Below, in pieces: positions 32,883 through 43,356 of a stretch of 44,079 bases of DNA (position 1 is its first letter; each line of letters begins with the position of its first letter). A program made the position numbers and the translations under genes. Origin of the DNA: Candidatus Pullibacteroides excrementavium. Lineage in GTDB: Bacteria > Bacteroidota > Bacteroidia > Bacteroidales > P3. The notes beneath the pieces are model-generated. The model saw only the letters and a list, made by a program, of their open reading frames with translations, had not been told where the DNA came from and did no database searches. Where the stretch lies: assembly GCA_017694335.1 (NCBI GenBank), contig JADIMZ010000028.1, forward strand, positions 1 to 44,079, written 5' to 3'.

Positions 32883-35800
32883 CTATTTCCCTGCCTGATG
32901 CTTTTCCACCCACTTGCGGGCGTTGACAAAAGCCTCGATCCAAGGCGTCACTTCGTCCCAGAGACGGCGGTCTTCCGGATACCAGGCGCATTGCCAGGGA
33001 AAGATAGCCCTTTCCAGATGCGGCATCATCGCCAAATGACGGCCATCGGCCGAAACCAAGCCCGCGATCGCTTCCGGAGAACCGTTCGGGTTGGCCGGAT
33101 AGGCATCGTATGCGTAACGCGCCACGACATGGTAATGCGAAGGCGCATAAGGCAGGCTGAACTTGCCTTCCCCGTGCGCCACCCAGATGCCGAGCGTGCT
33201 TCCCGCCAAGGAACCGAACATCACCGAATTGTTTTCCGGAATGGCCAGCGAGATGAACTCGCTCTCGAACTTATGCGAATCATTATGCAGCATACGCGGC
33301 TTCTGCTCGTCCTCGGGTGTCAGCAATCCCAATTCCACCATCAGCTGGCATCCATTGCAGATACCCAAGGACAAGGTATCGGGCCGTTCATAGAAACGCT
33401 TCAATGCCTGGCGTGCCTTCTCGTTGTACAGGAAAGCCCCGGCCCAGCCCTTGGCCGAACCCAAGACATCGCTATTGGAGAAACCGCCGCAATACACCAC
33501 CATGTTCACATCGTCCAAAGTCTCGCGCCCGCTGATGAGGTCGGTCATATGTACGTCCTTCACGTCGAAACCGGCCAGATAAAGCGAATAGGCCATCTCG
33601 CGGTCGCCATTGATCCCTTTCTCGCGGATAATCGCCGCACGGATACCGCTCGCCTGCCGACGGTCGGCCGAAATGCCGTAAGAGCTCAGCTTGCCCTTGA
33701 ACGAAGCCGGGAAACGAACCTGCAACGGCTGCTTCTTATAGTTCTCGAAACGAGCCTTGGCGCAATCTTCCCCGCTCTGCTTGCGGTCGAGCAGATACGA
33801 GGACTTGAACCAAAGGTCGCGCAAGGCATCGATATCGAATTCATGCTTCCTGCCATCCTTCAAGACCCTGAGCTTGCGCTGAGCTACCGGCTTGCCGATT
33901 CTCAAGAAACCGACACCGGCCTTATGCAACAGCTTTTCCAGCCGGTTGGGCTCGGCCGTCTGCACCACCACCCCGGGATTCTCGGCAAAGAGAATCTTGA
34001 CCAGATCCTTTTCGGGGAAGGCTCCGAAATCCACTTCGGCACCGCCCTCGGTATTGGCAAAGCACATTTCCAGCAAGCATGTCAGGATGCCGCCTGCCGA
34101 AATATCGTGTCCGGCCAGCAACAGCCCTTCGCGGACGGCTTCCTGCAGAGCAGTGAAAGCTTCCTTGAAATAATCCGGATCCTGCACCATCGGGCATTGC
34201 GAACCCACTTTTCCCAAACTTTGGGCAAAGGCCGAACCGCCCAACTTCAAAGCATCGAACGAAAAATCAATATGATACAAGGCACTTCCAGCCACCGGCT
34301 GCATCACCGGCGACACCACCCGGCGCACATCGGCCACTTCTGCTCCGGCCGAGATAATCACCGTGCCCGGCGAAAAGACCTTTTCTTCCCCGTATTTCTG
34401 GGTCATCGAAAGGCTGTCCTTCCCCGTCGGGATATTGATGCCCAAAGCGCAGGCGAAATCGCTGCAAGCCTTGACCGCCTTGTACAGACGGGCATCCTCG
34501 CCCTCGTTCTTGCAAGGCCACATCCAGTTGGCGCTCAGCGAAACGCTCTTCAACCCATCGGCCAAAGGAGCCCAGACGATATTGGTCAAAGCCTCTGCCA
34601 CCGACAGGACCGAACCCGCCGCCGGGTCGATCAAAGCCGCCTGGGGCGCATGGCCTATCGAAGTGGCGATACCGGAACGCCCGCGGTAATCGAGCGCCAC
34701 CACGCCGCAATCGCTCAAAGGCAACTGTATCTGCCCCTGGCATTGCTGACGAGCAATCTTCCCGGTCACCGAACGGTCCACCTTGTTGGTCAGCCAGTCC
34801 TTGCAAGCCACCGCCTCTATCTGCAGCACCTGCTCCGCATAATGATCCAGGTCCTTCACATCGTAATCCACATCGGCATAATGCTCTTCCACCGTATGGT
34901 CATGGATGTAGGTGCGCGGCGTCTTGCCGAACATATCCTCCATCGCCAGATCGATCGGACGAACGCCATCGGCCTGCTCGAAGACAAAACGGTGGTCGCC
35001 CGTCGTCTCCCCGACCACGTACATGGGCGAACGCTCGCGCTCGGCAATCCGGCGAACCCTTTCGGTATCCTCCTCGTGGATGACCAACCCCATGCGCTCC
35101 TGGCTCTCGTTGCCGACAATCTCCTTGGCCGACAAGGTGGGGTCGCCCACTGGCAAAGCCGCCATGTCGATCTTGCCCCCGGTAGATTCGACCAGCTCCG
35201 ACAAACAGTTCAGATGCCCGCCGGCCCCGTGGTCGTGAATCGACACGATGGGGTTGCTGTCGCTCTCGGCCAAGGCCCGGATCACGTTCGAGACCCGCTT
35301 CTGCATCTCGGGATTGGCCCGCTGCACGGCATTGAGCTCGATCGCGTTGTCATACTGCCCGGTAGCCACCGAGGAGACCGCGCCTCCGCCCATGCCGATA
35401 CGGTAGTTGTCCCCGCCGAGGACCACCACTTCCTCCCCGCCTTCAGGCGTGCCCTTCAAGGCATCGCGCTGGTTGGCGAAGCCTACGCCGCCGGCCAGCA
35501 TGATGACCTTGTCGTAGGCATATTTCTTGTCGTTTTCCCCGTGCTCGAAGGTGAGCAAGGAGCCGCAAATGAGCGGCTGACCGAACTTGTTCCCGAAATC
35601 GGATGCCCCGTTCGAAGCCTTGATCAGGATTTCCTCCGGTGTCTGGTACAACCAAGGGCGCGGCGGAATCGAGGTCGTTTCCCAATCCCGTCCCGATGCG
35701 GTACGCGGATAAGCCGTCATATAGACCGCCGTCCCGGCCAGAGGCAGGCTGGCCTTGCCCCCGCCCAGACGGTCGCGGATTTCGCCCCCCGTCCCGGTAG

Positions 35801-36584
35801 CCGCCCCGTTGAAGGGTTCCACCGTAGTAGGGAAATTATGCGTTTCGGCCTTGAGCGAAATCACCGTCTTGATATCGCGAATGTCAAAGAAACTGGCCGT
35901 ATCGGGCTGCGAGGGCGCGAACTGTTCTACCACAGGCCCTTCGATAAAGGCCACATTGTCCTTGTAGGCCGATACGAGCTTGTTGGGATTCTCGGCCGAG
36001 GTCTTCTTGATCAGCTTGAAAAGGGAACTTTCCTGCTCTACCCCGTCGATGATGAACACGCCGTTGAAAATCTTGTGGCGGCAATGCTCGGAATTGACCT
36101 GGGAGAAGCCGAACACCTCGCTGTCGGTAAGCGGACGGCCAATCTTGGCGCTAAGCTGCTTGAGGTATTCGATTTCGTCCGGGTTCAAAGCCAAGCCTTC
36201 TTCCTTGTCGTAGGCTTCGATATCCTCGATGTAACGGATAGGGTCAGGCTGCTTGTCCACCTTGAACACGGTATCGTCAATCCCGTTGTAGAGCCGTTGC
36301 AGCATCTTGTCGTAGCTTGCATCGACCCCGCCGACCGGGAAGAATTCCTCAATCCGGCTTATGCCTTGGATGCCCATGTTCTGAGTGATTTCCACCGCAT
36401 TAGTGCTCCAAGGGGTTATCATCTCCTTGCGCGGGCCCACGAACCAGCCGCTCAAGGAACGGGCATCCAAAAGGACGGCCTTGTCAAAAAGCCAGACTAA
36501 TCTTTCCACTTCGCCCGAACCAAAAGCGTGGTCGGCTTCCACGGCAATCACATTCTGCCGAGGCGTTTGAAAAAAGAAGACCAT
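32883..36584 (-). CDS. purL: Phosphoribosylformylglycinamidine synthase
   Basis: PurL makes FGAM from FGAR, ATP and glutamine in purine synthesis. The 1233-residue single chain has the N-terminal domain, two AIRS-like ATP-binding halves (SEVFGFSQVNSEHCRHKIFN; ETHNFPTTVEPFNGAATGTG; HDISAGGILTCLLEM) and a C-terminal class I glutaminase. The glutaminase carries CGGFSNSDVLGSAKGWAGA and nucleophile Cys in GICNGCQLM, with His near MMPHLERAIFPWQ. This is the large fused form. The gene is single, with the paired repeat copy B lying upstream and a shared terminator downstream. Confidence 0.97.
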   Translation of the reverse strand: MVFFFQTPRQNVIAVEADHAFGSGEVERLVWLFDKAVLLDARSLSGWFVGPRKEMITPWSTNAVEITQNMGIQGISRIEEFFPVGGVDASYDKMLQRLYNGIDDTVFKVDKQPDPIRYIEDIEAYDKEEGLALNPDEIEYLKQLSAKIGRPLTDSEVFGFSQVNSEHCRHKIFNGVFIIDGVEQESSLFKLIKKTSAENPNKLVSAYKDNVAFIEGPVVEQFAPSQPDTASFFDIRDIKTVISLKAETHNFPTTVEPFNGAATGTGGEIRDRLGGGKASLPLAGTAVYMTAYPRTASGRDWETTSIPPRPWLYQTPEEILIKASNGASDFGNKFGQPLICGSLLTFEHGENDKKYAYDKVIMLAGGVGFANQRDALKGTPEGGEEVVVLGGDNYRIGMGGGAVSSVATGQYDNAIELNAVQRANPEMQKRVSNVIRALAESDSNPIVSIHDHGAGGHLNCLSELVESTGGKIDMAALPVGDPTLSAKEIVGNESQERMGLVIHEEDTERVRRIAERERSPMYVVGETTGDHRFVFEQADGVRPIDLAMEDMFGKTPRTYIHDHTVEEHYADVDYDVKDLDHYAEQVLQIEAVACKDWLTNKVDRSVTGKIARQQCQGQIQLPLSDCGVVALDYRGRSGIATSIGHAPQAALIDPAAGSVLSVAEALTNIVWAPLADGLKSVSLSANWMWPCKNEGEDARLYKAVKACSDFACALGINIPTGKDSLSMTQKYGEEKVFSPGTVIISAGAEVADVRRVVSPVMQPVAGSALYHIDFSFDALKLGGSAFAQSLGKVGSQCPMVQDPDYFKEAFTALQEAVREGLLLAGHDISAGGILTCLLEMCFANTEGGAEVDFGAFPEKDLVKILFAENPGVVVQTAEPNRLEKLLHKAGVGFLRIGKPVAQRKLRVLKDGRKHEFDIDALRDLWFKSSYLLDRKQSGEDCAKARFENYKKQPLQVRFPASFKGKLSSYGISADRRQASGIRAAIIREKGINGDREMAYSLYLAGFDVKDVHMTDLISGRETLDDVNMVVYCGGFSNSDVLGSAKGWAGAFLYNEKARQALKRFYERPDTLSLGICNGCQLMVELGLLTPEDEQKPRMLHNDSHKFESEFISLAIPENNSVMFGSLAGSTLGIWVAHGEGKFSLPYAPSHYHVVARYAYDAYPANPNGSPEAIAGLVSADGRHLAMMPHLERAIFPWQCAWYPEDRRLWDEVTPWIEAFVNARKWVEKHQAGK

Positions 36585-36728
36585 ATATTATTCCAAATTA
36601 TATTAAAGGTTTTTCACCTTTCGATTAAAACCATGCACAAAAAGCCTGATTCTTTTTCGACATCAATTATTTAAATGCGGCCCTTTGCACACTTTATAGC
36701 GTCGAAACAGACAGAGCCGACGACACCT

Positions 36729-36853
36729 AAAAAACGAATTTAGAGCAGCAGATACGAGGCATCGAACCGCTGTCTTGACGGGGAGCATACTTGGGTATGT
36801 GACCCGCCAAGACAAGGTTCGTAACGAAGTAGATGCTACTCTAAATTCGTTTT

Positions 36854-36855
<2 letters not shown>
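36729..36855 (+). repeat. Structured intergenic repeat, copy B
   Basis: The perfect 17-base outer stem is AAAAAACGAATTTAGAG (36729-36745) with CTCTAAATTCGTTTTTT (36839-36855). Box GCAGATACGAGGC is at 36748-36760. Inner stems are CGAACC/GGTTCG (36763-36768, 36816-36821), TGTCTTG/CAAGACA (36771-36777, 36808-36814) and CGGG/CCCG. The apical hairpin GCATACTTGGGTATGTGAC is within 36785-36803, and box AACGAAGTAGATGC is at 36823-36836. The element overlaps the mutase stop codon by two bases. Confidence 0.85.
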
Positions 36856-38983
<2,128 letters not shown>

Positions 38984-39009
38984 ACAAGTTGAATTTTCGA
39001 AATCAAAGA

Positions 39010-39066
39010 GCAAAGATAGTGAAAGTCGAGAGCAATGCAAAAGGAGCTTGCTCAGTTTTGCATTGC
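39010..39066 (-). promoter_or_regulatory. Methylmalonyl-CoA mutase promoter with overlapping palindrome
   Basis: On the minus strand TATCTTTGC (39010-39018) is a perfect -7 box and TTTTG (39038-39042) a -33 box, exactly 19 bases apart. A perfect inverted repeat, GCAATGCAAAA (39032-39042) and TTTTGCATTGC (39056-39066), with an inner GAGC/GCTC, covers the -33 box. It may be a regulator site, or a 3'-end hairpin for mreD transcripts. Confidence 0.65.
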
Positions 39067-39108
39067 CGAGACGCATCCCATTTTCAGCGACAGCCAAAGA
39101 TACACATT

Positions 39109-39639
39109 TTACCGCTTATTGCCCCCGGCTCGAAAACAGGTCACCGTAATCACCAGCGAAACAACGCATAACAGCGAGCTGCCGAATACCAGGTAAAGCG
39201 TATAGAAAAAATGCCGGAAACTGAATGCCTCCAGGAAAAAATAAGCCAGATGGAAAAACACCAGAATCCAGATGGAATAATACAGGAAACCGCCCCATCC
39301 CATGTTCGAAGGCAAGGGTGTTCCCGATAAATCGCTGTCGTGCAGCACATCCTTAGATGGACGGACCTTGAAATAAACAATACGGACAAAGCCCGCCAGC
39401 GTAGCCGCTGCCGCATTCAATCCAGGCACACCGCACAGCAAATCCACGCAGAAACCGGCCGCGAAAGAGGCCAGCAATACCGCCACCGCAGGCGTTTGCA
39501 AAGGCAGCAGCACCACGAAGACAGGATACAATATCCAATGCAGGTTCCCCGGCAGGCTGATATGCTCCAGCGCGATCCCTTGCAGCAGGACCAGGAACAC
39601 AAAACGGATTATATTTCTCCAAAGGGATGTTGTCTGCAT
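39109..39639 (-). CDS. mreD: Rod-shape determining protein MreD-like
   Basis: The 176-residue protein has about five hydrophobic segments, for example [28 protein letters not shown] and [17 protein letters not shown], with the small polar [12 protein letters not shown] loop. MreD is an inner-membrane partner of MreC in the elongasome. Sequence identity of MreD proteins is low, so the name rests on size, topology and position after mreC, whose end it overlaps by 31 bases. It is the last mre gene here; no pbp2 or rodA follows. Confidence 0.85.
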   Translation of the reverse strand: MQTTSLWRNIIRFVFLVLLQGIALEHISLPGNLHWILYPVFVVLLPLQTPAVAVLLASFAAGFCVDLLCGVPGLNAAAATLAGFVRIVYFKVRPSKDVLHDSDLSGTPLPSNMGWGGFLYYSIWILVFFHLAYFFLEAFSFRHFFYTLYLVFGSSLLCVVSLVITVTCFRAGGNKR

Positions 39640-40445
39640 GATTCCAATTCTGCTTTGTAGAGATCCTTGACTATATATACCTGATCCACACCATGGTAAT
39701 CCTCGCTGAAACGAATCCTGAGCCGATAGAAATCTTCCCCGGGTTCAGAAATCACCTCTTCCACATACCCCACCGGAATGCCGCCGGGGAACACCGACGA
39801 CAAGCCGCTGGTCACCACCTTCTCTCCTTTCCGAATCCGCACATGGGAAGGTATATCGCTCAACACCGCTTCATCGTAACGGATCCCCGGCCAAGACAAA
39901 GACCCGGAAAAACCGGACGAAGCCAGGCTCACGCTCACCAAACTCTGGCTGTGCAGCACCGTCAGCACCGAAGAAAAATGCTCGGAAACCTTGTCCACGA
40001 TACCAATGATGCCCCGGGGCGAAATGACCCCCATGCCAGCCTCCACGCCTTCGGCCCGGCCGGCATCCAAGATAAAATAGTTGTTGGACAGATTCAATGT
40101 CGAATGCACGATACGGGTGCAAAGGCAGATATAACGCTGGGCGTAAGCCGAATCGGTCCGGAAAGCCTTTTCCTGATGGCGAAGCGGAAGCTTGGATGTT
40201 TCCAGTTGAGCCCTGAGCCAGGCGTTCTCCTTTTGCAATTCCAAGTTCTCCGCCTTGAGCTCGTCCTTGCTCCGCACATCGCCGCCTATCGACAGGAACC
40301 GCCCTTTGATAGCCGTGCCAAACTCGTAGAGGCTTGAAGAAGGCTGTTGGTTGTTATTGAAGAACAAAACAAGGGCTATGGCTTCCAGCAACAGGAAAAC
40401 CAAAATATAGAGATTCCGTCTGAGTAGCTGCAATATCTGATTCAC
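39609..40445 (-). CDS. mreC: Rod-shape determining protein MreC
   Basis: The 278-residue protein has one N-terminal membrane anchor (LYILVFLLLEAIALVLFFNN), a coiled coil (ELKAENLELQKENAWLRAQL) and two periplasmic beta-barrel domains (YFILDAGRAEGVEAGMGVIS; GIIGIVDKVSEHFSSVLTVL; VTSGLSSVFPGGIPVGYV). This is the MreC layout. It links the cytoplasmic MreB filament to the wall synthases. It lies 168 bases after mreB and overlaps mreD. Confidence 0.93.
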   Translation of the reverse strand: MNQILQLLRRNLYILVFLLLEAIALVLFFNNNQQPSSSLYEFGTAIKGRFLSIGGDVRSKDELKAENLELQKENAWLRAQLETSKLPLRHQEKAFRTDSAYAQRYICLCTRIVHSTLNLSNNYFILDAGRAEGVEAGMGVISPRGIIGIVDKVSEHFSSVLTVLHSQSLVSVSLASSGFSGSLSWPGIRYDEAVLSDIPSHVRIRKGEKVVTSGLSSVFPGGIPVGYVEEVISEPGEDFYRLRIRFSEDYHGVDQVYIVKDLYKAELESCRQHPFGEI

Positions 40446-40613
40446 GCCCTAAGCTATTCCACTGCTTCCATCCGGCTGAAAACCCATAGCATCGAGCTTT
40501 CAGCCTGCCAAACGCCACCACCAAAACCGTTTATCATCGCCCCCGGCAAGCTCGACGGAGCAAAGCCTCCATCATTTCACCTTGCCGAGCGTGCTCCGCA
40601 TCCAGTCCGCGGC
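40446..40613. other. mreB-mreC spacer with interleaved short inverted repeats
   Basis: No gene is seen. CGGCAAG (40544-40550) pairs with CTTGCCG (40581-40587). CGGAGC (40556-40561) pairs with GCTCCG (40593-40598). The order is interleaved, so the two cannot form as simple nested hairpins. It may shape the mRNA between the two reading frames, which is speculative. Confidence 0.35.
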
Positions 40614-41636
40614 TTATTTTATCAAAAACGTGAACTTGTCGAAGTTCTTCAAGGCGATGCCCGTGCCACGAGCCACCGCCCGCAAGGGATCCTCGGCCAG
40701 ATGCACCGGCAGCTTGGTCTTGGCCGCGATACGCTTGTCAAGCCCGCGCAGCAAAGAGCCGCCACCGGCAAGGTAAATACCGGTCTTGAAGATATCGGCC
40801 GACAATTCCGGCGGCGTCATTTCCAAGGCATTGAGCACCGCCGCCTCGATTTTGAGGATGGAACGATCCAATGCCTGGGCAATCTCGGCATAGTTCACGA
40901 CGATTTCCTTGGGAATACCGGTCAGCAAGTCACGTCCTTGCACGGCAAAATCTTCGGGCGGGTTTTCCAGTTCGGGCAAAGCCGAGCCCACTTCAATCTT
41001 GATTCGTTCCGAAGTGTAGTCCCCAATACTGATATTGTGACGCTTGCGCATGTATTCCTTGATATCCTGGTTGAACTCGTCCCCGGCAATGCGGATGGAC
41101 TTGTTGCTGACAATACCCCCCAAGGCTATCACGGCAATCTCACTGGTTCCTCCGCCTATATCCACAATCATATTGCCATGAGGCTCAAGTACATTAAGGC
41201 CGATACCTATCGCGGCGGCCATAGGCTCGTGAATCAGACGCACCTCGCGGGCGCCGGCCTGTTCAGCCGAATCCCGGACCGCCCGTTCCTCCACTTCAGT
41301 AATGCCCGAAGGAATGCAGATGACCATCTTCAAGGCGGGCGGGAAAACGGATTTCGGGGCAGGAATCATCTTGATCAGCTCCCGCATCAGGCTTTCGGTG
41401 GCCTGGAAGTCGGCAATCACCCCGTCCTTCATCGGACGGATCGTCTTGATGTTCTCCGGTGTCTTGCCATGCATCATCATGGCATATTTCCCTACGGCCA
41501 GAACCTTGCCGGTACTGCGTTCTATGGCTATGATGGACGGTTCGTCCACAACGACTTTATCGTTATATATGATGATTGTATTGGCTGTTCCCAAGTCAAT
41601 GGCAATCTCCCGGTTCATGAAAGAAAAAAGACCCAT
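40614..41636 (-). CDS. mreB: Rod-shape determining protein MreB
   Basis: MreB is the bacterial actin that forms membrane-bound filaments and guides lateral wall synthesis. The 340-residue protein shows the actin-fold motifs DLGTANTIIIYNDKVVVDEP (phosphate 1), MIVDIGGGTSEIAV (phosphate 2) and YLAGGGSLLRGLDKRI (adenosine), with the MreB-specific PSGITEVEERAV. It is first in mreBCD. A promoter with good -7 and -33 boxes lies at 41703-41734. Confidence 0.97.
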   Translation of the reverse strand: MGLFSFMNREIAIDLGTANTIIIYNDKVVVDEPSIIAIERSTGKVLAVGKYAMMMHGKTPENIKTIRPMKDGVIADFQATESLMRELIKMIPAPKSVFPPALKMVICIPSGITEVEERAVRDSAEQAGAREVRLIHEPMAAAIGIGLNVLEPHGNMIVDIGGGTSEIAVIALGGIVSNKSIRIAGDEFNQDIKEYMRKRHNISIGDYTSERIKIEVGSALPELENPPEDFAVQGRDLLTGIPKEIVVNYAEIAQALDRSILKIEAAVLNALEMTPPELSADIFKTGIYLAGGGSLLRGLDKRIAAKTKLPVHLAEDPLRAVARGTGIALKNFDKFTFLIK

Positions 41637-41702
41637 GTTATAGAAGGTGTTCTTTGGTTAAAAACGTGGACCACGCAAGACACCGCATAGCCCGAACAAA
41701 GG

Positions 41703-41734
41703 GCAAAGTTATGTATTTTTTGGCATCTTGCCAA
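41703..41734 (-). promoter_or_regulatory. mreB promoter
   Basis: On the minus strand TAACTTTGC (41703-41711) is a perfect -7 box, and TTGG (41731-41734) lies 19 bases upstream. The transcript leader would be about 65 bases. Confidence 0.7.
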
Positions 41735-41747
41735 TAGCGTTTTTTCG

Positions 41748-41774
41748 TTGTTTCATCTTCTCGCGCTATCTTTG
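41748..41774 (+). promoter_or_regulatory. cca promoter
   Basis: On the plus strand TATCTTTG (41767-41774) is a perfect -7 box and TTG (41748-41750) a weaker -33 box. It faces the CCA gene 73 bases downstream and diverges from the mreB promoter. Confidence 0.6.
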
Positions 41775-41847
41775 TATTCCTGACGCCGGGCCCAGGAGCG
41801 GCTGCGGTGCGCTAATCCTTTTGGTTCGAAAAAAAATATCAAAAGAA

Positions 41848-43356
41848 ATGAACCTGAAAGACAAACTCCTGCATCCTGTTTTCGCGCTAATCCGGGATGT
41901 GGCCGACCGGGAAGGGATTCCGGTTTACGTGGTGGGAGGATATGTGCGGGACTTGCTGATAGACAGGCCGTCCACGGATATCGACTGCACGGTGGCGGGC
42001 GATGGCATCCGTCTCAGCCGTGAAGTCTGCCAGGAAATCGGCCGTCGCGAAGGCTCTGTCCCCAACCTGCAAGAGTTCAAGCAGTTCGGAACATGCAAAT
42101 TCCAATACGAGGATACGGAAATCGAATTTGTCGGGATGCGGAAAGAGACCTACACGCCGGGCTCGCGCAAGCCGCATGTGGAAGCGGGGACATTGGAAGA
42201 CGACTTGATGCGGAGGGATTTCAGCATCAATGCGATGGCGGTATCGCTCAATGGAAGCCGCTACGGGGAACTGATCGACCCTTTCAACGGGCTGGAGGAT
42301 TTGGACAAACAGACGGTCCGCAGCCACCGGGACCCGGACCAGAGCTTCATCGAAGACCCGCTGCGGATGTTCCGGGCCATCCGATTTGCTTCGCAACTGT
42401 ATTTCGACATCGACCCGGACACCTTCGATGCCATTGTGCGCAATGCGGCTGAAATCAAGAATCTGTCGGCCGAACGCATCACGGAAGAACTGGACAAGCT
42501 GATTCTGTCGCCCAAGCCTTCCTACGGCTTCAAGCTGTTGGATGCCGCCGGCCTGCTGAATCTGTTCTTTCCGGAAATGATCGCGCTCAAGGGCGTGGAA
42601 ACCAAGAACGGGAAGGCGCACAAGGACAATTTCGAGCATACATTGGAGGTTCTGGACCACGTGGCCTATGCCGGCGGAGGGCTTTGGCTCCGATGGGCGG
42701 CCTTGCTGCACGATATCGCCAAGCCGAAGACCAAACGCTTCGAAGAACCGAAGGGCTGGACTTTCCACGCGCATGAATATATCGGCGCCAAGATGGTCCC
42801 GGGCATTTTCAAACGCTTCAAAATGCCGATGGACGAGAATATGCGTTTTGTACAAAAAATGGTGGAACTGCATCTGCGACCTATCATCCTGGCCGAGGAT
42901 GTGGTCACCGATTCGGCGGTCCGCCGCCTGCTTTTCGAGGCCGGGGACGATATCGACAGCCTGATGACGCTGGCACGAGCGGACATCACCTCCAAGAACC
43001 GGGAAAAGGTGGCACGTTACCGCAACAATTTCGTGATTGTGGAACGCAAGCTGAAGGAAATCGAGGAAAAGGACCGGATCCGCAATTTCCAGCCTCCGGT
43101 CTCGGGCCAGGATATCATGGACTATTTCGCCATTCCGCCCTGCCGGGAAGTGGGTCTGATCAAGGACCAGCTCAAGGATGCCGTCCTGGACGGGGTGATT
43201 GCCAACGACCGGCAGGAGGCCTGGGAAATGATGCTGCGCTTAGGGGCGGAACTGGGATTGAATGCGCCCGACCCGAAACGGGTAGCACCGGAACAAAAGA
43301 AGAAAGCGCCGGAACAGAAACCGGAAGAACCGGAGCCGAAAAAGAAGGAAGCATGA
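41848..43356 (+). CDS. cca: CCA tRNA nucleotidyltransferase with HD domain
   Basis: This enzyme adds or repairs the CCA end of tRNAs without a template. The 502-residue protein starts MNLKDKLLHPVFALIRD. It has the class II nucleotidyltransferase site VGGYVRDLLIDRPSTDIDCT with the DxD pair, the RRDFSINAMA strand, and FIEDPLRMFRAIRF. An HD phosphohydrolase domain follows (HTLEVLDHV, LLHDIAKPK). The last 30 residues are a Lys/Pro/Glu-rich tail with repeated APEQK/PEEPEPK, probably disordered. Its stop codon overlaps the miaA start (ATGA). A 40-codon in-frame extension upstream covers the promoter and was rejected. Confidence 0.95.
   Translation: MNLKDKLLHPVFALIRDVADREGIPVYVVGGYVRDLLIDRPSTDIDCTVAGDGIRLSREVCQEIGRREGSVPNLQEFKQFGTCKFQYEDTEIEFVGMRKETYTPGSRKPHVEAGTLEDDLMRRDFSINAMAVSLNGSRYGELIDPFNGLEDLDKQTVRSHRDPDQSFIEDPLRMFRAIRFASQLYFDIDPDTFDAIVRNAAEIKNLSAERITEELDKLILSPKPSYGFKLLDAAGLLNLFFPEMIALKGVETKNGKAHKDNFEHTLEVLDHVAYAGGGLWLRWAALLHDIAKPKTKRFEEPKGWTFHAHEYIGAKMVPGIFKRFKMPMDENMRFVQKMVELHLRPIILAEDVVTDSAVRRLLFEAGDDIDSLMTLARADITSKNREKVARYRNNFVIVERKLKEIEEKDRIRNFQPPVSGQDIMDYFAIPPCREVGLIKDQLKDAVLDGVIANDRQEAWEMMLRLGAELGLNAPDPKRVAPEQKKKAPEQKPEEPEPKKKEA

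Noticed and set aside
32898-36500. 1200-codon open frame on the plus strand opposite purL
   Set aside because: It is the antisense shadow of a firmly identified enzyme and has no family motif, promoter or signal; biased codon use leaves the opposite strand open.
36585-36728. Possible purine-sensing leader upstream of purL
   Set aside because: The AT-rich leader has no recognisable purine riboswitch core and no good -7 box that I could support.
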